NCBI GenBank assembly: GCA_004553545.1
Contig: SFLD01000021.1
Location: 1 to 42,017, forward strand
From: Clostridiales bacterium
GTDB lineage: Bacteria > Bacillota > Clostridia > Oscillospirales > Oscillospiraceae
Reading direction: 5' to 3'
DNA length: 42,017 nt
The notes under the pieces are model-generated. The model saw nothing but the letters and a program-made list of their open reading frames with translations. It did not search any database and was not told the origin of the DNA. A program made the position numbers and the translations under genes. Of the stretch, positions 37,021 to 42,017 are shown piece by piece. Position 1 is the stretch's first letter; each line of letters opens with the position of its first letter.

Positions 37021-38604
37021 TCACTGGGCAGCCGGAACCGCCAGTTCCGCTCTGACCTCGTCATAATATTTCTGTACAGTGGTGATGGCCATGTCGAGCT
37101 GGCGTGCGATATAGCTTTTATTGCTCACGCCAGGGTTTTCCTGCAGGTAGGCGGCCAGTTGCTTTTTCTTGGGGCTGACGCCGTCGGGATACTCCGTGGC
37201 CGTTCCGGTCCGCAGGGCCGCGATCTCCGCTTTCATCTGAAGGATCAGCTTTGCCAGTTTTGCCTCGCACTCCTCTCTTGTGCGGCCATAGACATTCCGA
37301 GAGTGCTTTTTGCCGTCAGGCCAGACAGGCGAATATCTTCCCTCCCAGAGATTATCCTTGAGCTGCTTCACATAGCCAGTCCCAGGTCTGCGGCGAGGGG
37401 CTGTATATGGCACGAACTCCTGTTCTTCAGAAGGCTTTTCGGTTGTCCTTTCCGATACCTCTGTCTTTGCAATGCCGCGGTCAATGCTTGCCGCGGCATT
37501 TTCCTGCATCTCATTCGTAATATGTGTGTAGATGTTCAGGGTGGTGCCGGAGGATACATGCCCGATGATGGAGGACAGCGTCTTGATGTCCATACCGTGC
37601 TCCAGTGACATGGTTGCGAAGGTATGTCTGAGATCATGGAAGCGAACCTTTTTACAGCCGGCGTGCTTCAGTATCTGTTGGAGCCGCTTTCTGACATAGC
37701 CGGGATCAATGGGCTGCTCCGGCTTGATCCTGGACGGAAACATCAGCGAAGAGAACACTTCTTTTTTGTATTCCCTTAAAACTTCTACCATGGCGGGCGG
37801 CAGGATAATGGTACGAAATGCGGCTTTCGTCTTGGGTTCGCAGATGATGTTTTTCCCACCCACGGGAGTGACCTGTTTGTTGATATGAAGTTCGCCGGTC
37901 TCAAAGTTCAGGTCCTCCCAGGTAAGCGCCAGTATCTCGCCCCGGCGCATACCCGTAGTCAATTCCAGAAGGAAGAGTTCGTACACTCCCTCCGCCTTGG
38001 CCTGTATCAGGAACCGCTGGATCTCCTCCTTGGAGAGGATCTTCATTTCCTTTTGCTCCGGCTGTGGTAGCTTACAGCCCAGGATGGGATTTTTCTTGAT
38101 GAGGCCATCTTTGACCGCCCTGTCCAGTGCCATGCGAATGACATGATAACAGCTCCGCACGGAGCGCTCTGCCATCTCAGGACCTTTGGTGTCCCTATGG
38201 AGCTTTCGCCCATTGGTCTTCATTTCATTCAGAAATTTCTGGCAGTCGGATTGTGTCAGCTTGTTCAGAAGAATATGACCGAGGCCGGGAATCGCGTGAG
38301 TATAGATCCATTCTTCATAGCCTTTCTGTGTCGTAGGCCGCAGGGTGGGCTTGGAATGGTTTTCGTACCAGTAGTTGATCCAGTCGCCGGAGCGCATATC
38401 GGGACTGATTTTAAAGGGCGCGGCCTCGCCATATTCAGTCTGGAGTTTTTTCAGTTTCTCGACGCACTCAGCCTTTGTCTTGGCCAGCACGCTTTTCAAT
38501 TTTGGCTTTCCGTTCTCATCATATCCCACGATGTGTCGGCCCTCCCACCGTCCGTCCTTGCGCAAGCGGACGGTGCCTTGACCGTTTTTGCGTTTCTTTG
38601 CCAT
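37021..38604 (-). CDS. Tyrosine integrase with an extra C-terminal DNA-binding module
   Basis: 527 residues from ATG 38604; typical phage/ICE integrases have about 380-420. Residues 9-50 are the arm-type AP2-like domain (GTVRLRKDGRWEGRHIVGYD), 70-155 the SAM-like core-binding domain, 180-375 the catalytic domain with Arg in TTGMRRGEILALTW, HDLRHTFATM, GH and the nucleophile Tyr in LNIYTH. After residue 415 a second copy of the arm-type module appears (GYVKQLKDNLWEGRYSPVWPDGKKH), ending in an HTH-like segment (SYIARQLDMAITTVQKYYDEV). The RBS is weak. It should integrate and, with the excisionase at 40394, excise the element, probably at tRNA-Ala. Confidence 0.9.
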   Translation of the reverse strand: MAKKRKNGQGTVRLRKDGRWEGRHIVGYDENGKPKLKSVLAKTKAECVEKLKKLQTEYGEAAPFKISPDMRSGDWINYWYENHSKPTLRPTTQKGYEEWIYTHAIPGLGHILLNKLTQSDCQKFLNEMKTNGRKLHRDTKGPEMAERSVRSCYHVIRMALDRAVKDGLIKKNPILGCKLPQPEQKEMKILSKEEIQRFLIQAKAEGVYELFLLELTTGMRRGEILALTWEDLNFETGELHINKQVTPVGGKNIICEPKTKAAFRTIILPPAMVEVLREYKKEVFSSLMFPSRIKPEQPIDPGYVRKRLQQILKHAGCKKVRFHDLRHTFATMSLEHGMDIKTLSSIIGHVSSGTTLNIYTHITNEMQENAAASIDRGIAKTEVSERTTEKPSEEQEFVPYTAPRRRPGTGYVKQLKDNLWEGRYSPVWPDGKKHSRNVYGRTREECEAKLAKLILQMKAEIAALRTGTATEYPDGVSPKKKQLAAYLQENPGVSNKSYIARQLDMAITTVQKYYDEVRAELAVPAAQ

Positions 38605-38610
38605 TGCTGT

Positions 38611-39099
38611 TCACCGCTTTACCATAAAGTCTTCCATGAAGCTGCCCACGATCTTCGATGCCCTCTGGTGCATATCGCCGGTAACATTCCCTGTGTAGTT
38701 CTCCAGCTCCGCCATGGCCTTGTCCAACTCCACGCCATCTTTGTCACCGAAGAGTCCGTGGGAGCCAAGCCGTTCCGCTCTGGGTCGCGTCGCAATGTAC
38801 TTCATGTAGCCATCCGATTTCTGAACGTCGCTCCAATTTTCCTCCAACGCCTGAGAGATGAACGCCGAGGAGTTGGCCTTGGTGGGATGTTCCTGGTAGT
38901 CACCGTACTCATCCATCTCCCTTGCCGCAGGAAAATCTTTTACCAGTTTTGCGATAAGCTGCTCCTGTTTTCTTGTCGGCGGACGGTCGTCCTGGATCAA
39001 CTCGACCCGCTCACGGGTGGCGATGTATCTCATGTAGCCGCCTGCCGAGTTGCCGCCTCCGCACTTGATGTACGGACTTTTGACGATCAGCCTTGCCAT
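38611..39099 (-). pseudogene. MobP-type relaxase, truncated after the N-terminal region
   Basis: 162 residues from ATG 39099 (GGAGGG upstream). The start matches MobP-family relaxases of gut Firmicutes: ARLIVKSPYIKCGGGNSAGG, YMRYIATRERVELI, then a second YMKYIATRPRAERLGSHGLFG and ENYTGNV. The HxH catalytic part that should follow is missing; the frame ends with a short unrelated tail (TGDMHQRASKIVGSFMEDF). It cannot nick oriT as it stands. The small tail in frame suggests a clean internal deletion. Confidence 0.75.
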
Positions 39100-39506
39100 C
39101 CGTCATCGCCCTCCCAGGATTCCCGCACCCGTTTTTCAAAGGAGATGCGCCCATTGGTCTGCTTCACATTTCGGACGCTCTCCGCGCGACGTCGGCGCAG
39201 GTCCTCCTCGCTGAACTGAAAGCTGTCCGCGATGATCCCAGAGAGCATATCCAACTCCACCGCCTGCTTGTAGACCAGCGACGCCATTTTGTTTTCCAAC
39301 TGACCCACCCGACCGTCCAGGTATGACTGGATGGAAGTCGGGAGTAACAGCCCGGCGTCGTTGGCACTGAGATAGTCCAGGTAGAAATCGATGGCCCGCT
39401 CAATAAATCCGGTGATGCTGCGGCTACCGTCCTCCTGATATCGTCGCTCCAAGCGTGCCTTTTTCTCAGGGGTGAGATAGAGAGCAAATTTCTCTTTCTT
39501 GCTCAA
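39087..39506 (-). CDS. Mobilization accessory protein, probable DNA-binding
   Basis: 139 residues from TTG 39506 (GGAG eight bases upstream), overlapping the relaxase start by 13 bases. The N-terminus KKEKFALYLTPEKKARLERRY with SITGFIERAIDFYLDYL looks like a ribbon-helix-helix domain; the rest is helical and ends acidic. Such proteins help a relaxase find oriT. It still looks intact though the relaxase is cut. Confidence 0.65.
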   Translation of the reverse strand: MSKKEKFALYLTPEKKARLERRYQEDGSRSITGFIERAIDFYLDYLSANDAGLLLPTSIQSYLDGRVGQLENKMASLVYKQAVELDMLSGIIADSFQFSEEDLRRRRAESVRNVKQTNGRISFEKRVRESWEGDDGWQG

Positions 39507-39950
39507 AATGAGCTCCTTTCCGGGGCATGACCCCTACTTTTTTCTTGGGGGAGTACGCTTTCGGGGATAACGACCGCAGAAGTGATGTCATCCCTTTGAA
39601 TTTGACCCCACTTTGGAACTCCCTGAAAACTCCCGTAACTGCCCGCACTGCGGGCAGAAGTGACCAAACAGGGCGTCACGCTTGACGCCTGTTGTTTATC
39701 CTGCTTCGCGTCGTCGCCAGCTCCATATCCCTCATTTCCGCCCCAAATGGGCGAAAACTCGCTCATTTCGCCGCTCCTCCTTTTCCCACCGAACCCGCTT
39801 CGCTGGGTTTCGGCGGGAGCCCTATAATGTCCCTCCGAAGAGTCGTAAACAACTCCCGAAAACCGCCTCAAACCCCTTGCAGGGGCTGGGACTCCACCCA
39901 GCTCCGAAGAAGCGCACACAGCGGCTCACAGGGGCGAACACGGGGTGAAT
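39507..39950. other. Intergenic region with inverted repeats, oriT candidate
   Basis: About 440 bases without a convincing gene. Two inverted repeats are near each other: a perfect 9-bp pair around one base (39639-39647 with 39649-39657) and an 11-bp pair with one bulge (39667-39678 with 39683-39693). Location just upstream of mobilization genes fits an origin of transfer (inference). Confidence 0.45.
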
Positions 39951-40394
39951 TCAGGCACTCTGCTCGCTATCTGCCGGGATGAACTCCACGCCCAGTTTGT
40001 CAGCCTTCGCCTGGGCTTTCTGTTGTGCGGCTGTCCGCATCAGTTCTTCCATCTGCCGTTCATGCCAGAGGTTGATGGCGTGCTGGATCGGCAGGATGGT
40101 GTACTTCAGACAGCCATTGCGCTTGAGGCCATCCTTGGTGGTGATGTCCGTGTGCTCCGTGATGATGAGCCCGTGCTCCTCCAGCTTGCCAACATACTTT
40201 GCCACGGTGTTCACAGAGATGCCCAGCTTTTCCGCGATGGTGGGATAGCTGACGACGCACTGCCAGATACGTCGGTCCTCGATACGGAGCAGGTACGCGT
40301 AGATGGCAAGCTCGTACACGTGCAGCTTCAAATCGAAGACCATATTGGGGAGCGTGAAATAATTTCTTTGACTGTCTCGTTTTGTGTTACCCAT
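39951..40394 (-). CDS. Helix-turn-helix replication-type protein
   Basis: 147 residues from ATG 40394 (AAAGGGGTG upstream; the frame is open 11 codons further). The protein begins NTKRDSQRNYFTLPNMVFDL and has a winged helix (YPTIAEKLGISVNTVAKYVGKLEEHGLI), then a helical charged tail. Similar proteins of ICEs and plasmids are annotated as replication initiators or HTH regulators. TAATG overlap with the excisionase gene shows translational coupling. Confidence 0.75.
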   Translation of the reverse strand: MGNTKRDSQRNYFTLPNMVFDLKLHVYELAIYAYLLRIEDRRIWQCVVSYPTIAEKLGISVNTVAKYVGKLEEHGLIITEHTDITTKDGLKRNGCLKYTILPIQHAINLWHERQMEELMRTAAQQKAQAKADKLGVEFIPADSEQSA

Positions 40395-40603
40395 TACTGC
40401 ACCCCTTTCGTGTGCGCGGAGATCCATTTCCGCAGTTCCTCCTTGGGGATGACGATGCGCTTGCCGATACGCAGAGAGGGAAAGTCATCCTTCTGAATGA
40501 GTTCGTACACACTGGAGTCGGAGACTCCCAGTAGTTCGGCCAGCTGCTTCACGTTTAAGAGCAGAGGCAGTTCATCATAGCTGGTGAATACAGATTTCTT
40601 CAA
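40394..40603 (-). CDS. Excisionase-family DNA-binding protein
   Basis: 69 residues from TTG 40603 with AAGGAGG upstream. It is a MerR-like winged helix (LLLNVKQLAELLGVSDSSVY, then IGKRIVIPKEELRKWI), the classic excisionase fold. It should bias the integrase toward excision and may repress its own promoter. Transcribed from TTGTGA-17-TATAAT at 40660. Confidence 0.85.
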   Translation of the reverse strand: MKKSVFTSYDELPLLLNVKQLAELLGVSDSSVYELIQKDDFPSLRIGKRIVIPKEELRKWISAHTKGVQ

Positions 40604-40659
40604 TCGCTTTTATCCTCCTTAGATAATTTATTTATTTTTCACCTCGATTCTCTATTTTG

Positions 40660-40688
40660 ATTATAGCGAATGGTTGACGCCCTCACAA
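40660..40688 (-). promoter_or_regulatory. Promoter of the excisionase operon
   Basis: Minus strand -35 TTGTGA (40683-40688), 17-bp spacer, perfect -10 TATAAT (40660-40665). It overlaps the divergent plus promoter. Confidence 0.7.
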
Positions 40689-40702
40689 TAGTTTTGTATA
40701 AT
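40674..40702 (+). promoter_or_regulatory. Promoter of the DUF6076-like gene
   Basis: -35 TTGACG (40674-40679), 17-bp spacer, perfect -10 TATAAT (40697-40702), 66 bases before the start codon. It shares 15 bases with the minus promoter. Confidence 0.8.
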
Positions 40703-40768
40703 CTTCTTTGGACTGATTTTAATTATATACTTTAAGGGCCATCCGCATTTTACAAAAGGAGGGCGGCT

Positions 40769-42017
40769 ATGAAAAAGGACTACTCAGAATATCAACCCAG
40801 AGAAACCGAGAAGTACCACTATTGGCACGGCAACAGCCGGGAAGCCTGGTTCGATTATTTTGACAACCGAGTCTCCTTTCTGCCTGAGAGCAAAAGCATC
40901 CGCATCCAGGTAGACCCGTACAACGAGGAGATCATGCGAAGGAAGGACATCAAAGAGGACGATGCCATACGGGAAAAGCACCTGGGCATCAAACTCAAAC
41001 AAGAGGGGGATCCTGACGACGAGGAGTACCGCGAAAAGGAACTCAAGAAAAATCAGGAGGACTATGATCGTCTGAGCAGCCGGTATCAGATCGACCGGGA
41101 GCAGTATGAAGAGCAGTTGGGGTACTGCTACGACTATCACCATGAAGAAAAATTGGTCCCGCAGAACAATGTGCTCAGCGGGACCGTCATCAGGCTGCAG
41201 TACGGAGAAGGCCTTTTGGATTTTATCTACGCGGATTTTCTGCCTGAATATAAAAAGGCCATGGAGAATATCCTGCTGCTCAAATCGTTTGCGGAAATCG
41301 TGGAAGAAGAATACTTTCCTGACCGGAAGTCCTCTGCCGAGCAGAGAGAGCCCGAGGCGGATAAGGTGTTCAATTGCACACAGGAGATCGTGGAGGACTA
41401 TTTCAAGTATGCATCCACCTGCTTCTATACACGGGACATGTCCTACTGCTCTTTGTATAGTGCCATCTGCCCTCCGGTCTTTGACCATGGCGCTGTTGCC
41501 GACAAAGGACTCCGGCGATACTATCGTTACCTGACCATGCTGCAGAAGGAATATCTGGAGCTGCTGGAATTCTGTTTCGACGAAACATACTTCCCAGAGG
41601 TATTGGGAGAGCTCCATCCGGCCGAGCGTTACTGCCTGTACCGCCGCCTGCATGACCAGCCCCGAGTTTCCCACAGGAAGGAACTGTTCACTTTCTCAGC
41701 CCGACTGATGAGCGGACACAAGATGCCTTACGGAATGGACAAAGAAGGACTGCTCTCGCGCCTGGGCAAAGCCCGGACGGTGACGGAGCAGCAGAAGGCC
41801 TTTGCGGAAAAGTACGGCGTTGATCCGGAGGATCTGATCAGCATGAGTACGATCCCCCATTTTCTTCACGTGGAGTATGCGTTCCATTCGGTGGCAGAGA
41901 TTTTGGAGCTGGAGTTCACCAAGCTGCTGGAGCATCAGGTGCGGTTCCGGAAATGCGGACGGTGCGGACGCTATTTCATCATGAAGGGCAACTACGATAC
42001 CCGCTACTGCGACCGCA
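40769..42017 (+). CDS. DUF6076-like protein, cut by the right window edge
   Basis: ATG 40769 with AAAGGAGGG upstream; the frame is open for 416 codons to the last base. The product begins MKKDYSEYQPRETEKYHYWH and is rich in aromatic and charged residues, mainly helical. At the edge it carries a likely zinc site: CGRCGRYF followed by DTRYCDR. This layout matches proteins labelled DUF6076 that are common cargo on mobile elements of gut Firmicutes; function unknown. It is divergent to the excisionase operon and has its own strong promoter. Confidence 0.75.
   Translation, partial: MKKDYSEYQPRETEKYHYWHGNSREAWFDYFDNRVSFLPESKSIRIQVDPYNEEIMRRKDIKEDDAIREKHLGIKLKQEGDPDDEEYREKELKKNQEDYDRLSSRYQIDREQYEEQLGYCYDYHHEEKLVPQNNVLSGTVIRLQYGEGLLDFIYADFLPEYKKAMENILLLKSFAEIVEEEYFPDRKSSAEQREPEADKVFNCTQEIVEDYFKYASTCFYTRDMSYCSLYSAICPPVFDHGAVADKGLRRYYRYLTMLQKEYLELLEFCFDETYFPEVLGELHPAERYCLYRRLHDQPRVSHRKELFTFSARLMSGHKMPYGMDKEGLLSRLGKARTVTEQQKAFAEKYGVDPEDLISMSTIPHFLHVEYAFHSVAEILELEFTKLLEHQVRFRKCGRCGRYFIMKGNYDTRYCDR

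Larger units (their letters stand above)
36809..42017. mobile_element. Integrative/mobilizable element, left part
   Basis: From the tRNA-Ala end rightward the genes are those of an integrative element: tyrosine integrase, relaxase remnant, mobilization accessory protein, HTH replication-type protein, excisionase and a cargo gene of DUF6076 type. Base composition is lower in GC than the dnaX region. The right end lies outside the window. The attachment repeat cannot be seen because its partner is missing. Confidence 0.7.

Noticed and set aside
39503..39919. Minus-strand frame of 138 codons
   Set aside because: No RBS, low-complexity content and inverted repeats inside; more likely non-coding oriT region.

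Overview
The window looks like chromosomal DNA of a GC-rich, low-GC-relative Gram-positive gut anaerobe, most likely an Oscillospiraceae-type Clostridia (inference). Support comes from the strong AGGAGG ribosome binding sites, the TTGACA/TATAAT promoters, an MreB next to a CbbX/SpoVK-type ATPase, an ApbE / NusG-II / Gx-transporter trio, and mobile elements of a kind common in that group. Housekeeping genes are very GC-rich; two mobile segments (about 22.7-29.5 kb and 36.8 kb to the end) are clearly less so.

Layout. 1-1300: a partial unknown gene and two small membrane proteins. 1394-3250: purine salvage pair mtnA-deoD. 3390-17312: the centrepiece, two divergent operons from one 350-base promoter region. 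The minus operon reads transglutaminase-like peptidase, Ser/Thr kinase, TerY-like vWA protein, PP2C phosphatase, an unknown 295-aa protein, HerA/FtsK-type ATPase, PD-(D/E)XK-like nuclease, Lon-like ATPase. The plus operon reads GrpE-like factor, lid-less Hsp70, Sel1-like helical protein. Kinase, vWA and phosphatase form the core known from tellurium-resistance-like (TerY-P) systems. Joined to it are a private Hsp70/GrpE pair, a Lon relative with no visible protease residues and a HerA-nuclease pair. I read it as a phospho-regulated stress or genome-defence machine in which chaperone and unfoldase ATPases control a DNA-processing effector; this is inference.

17313-22582: a palindrome-rich spacer, mreB, a small membrane protein, a CbbX/SpoVK-like AAA+ ATPase, and the apbE / NusG-II / Gx trio expected for extracytoplasmic flavinylation. 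22699-29552: a degraded filamentous-phage-like (inovirus) prophage bounded by a perfect 17-bp direct repeat and IS30-like ends. It carries a CRESS-type Rep, a small ssDNA-binding-like protein and a Zot-like remnant. Its middle is filled with unrelated gene fragments: phage portal, tape measure, a sigma-54 activator tail, an HMGL-type aldolase tail and TRAP transporter genes.

29665-36199: a membrane protein with a 60-bp tandem duplication at its start, an XRE regulator with a membrane anchor, a DUF1653 protein coupled to a DUF4127 lipoprotein, ybaB and dnaX. 36274-36808: SRP RNA, a tRNA-Ala half-copy and an intact tRNA-Ala(CGC). 37021 to the end: an integrative element with a tyrosine integrase, a truncated MobP-type relaxase, a mobilization accessory protein, a replication/HTH protein, an excisionase and a DUF6076-like gene that runs off the right edge.
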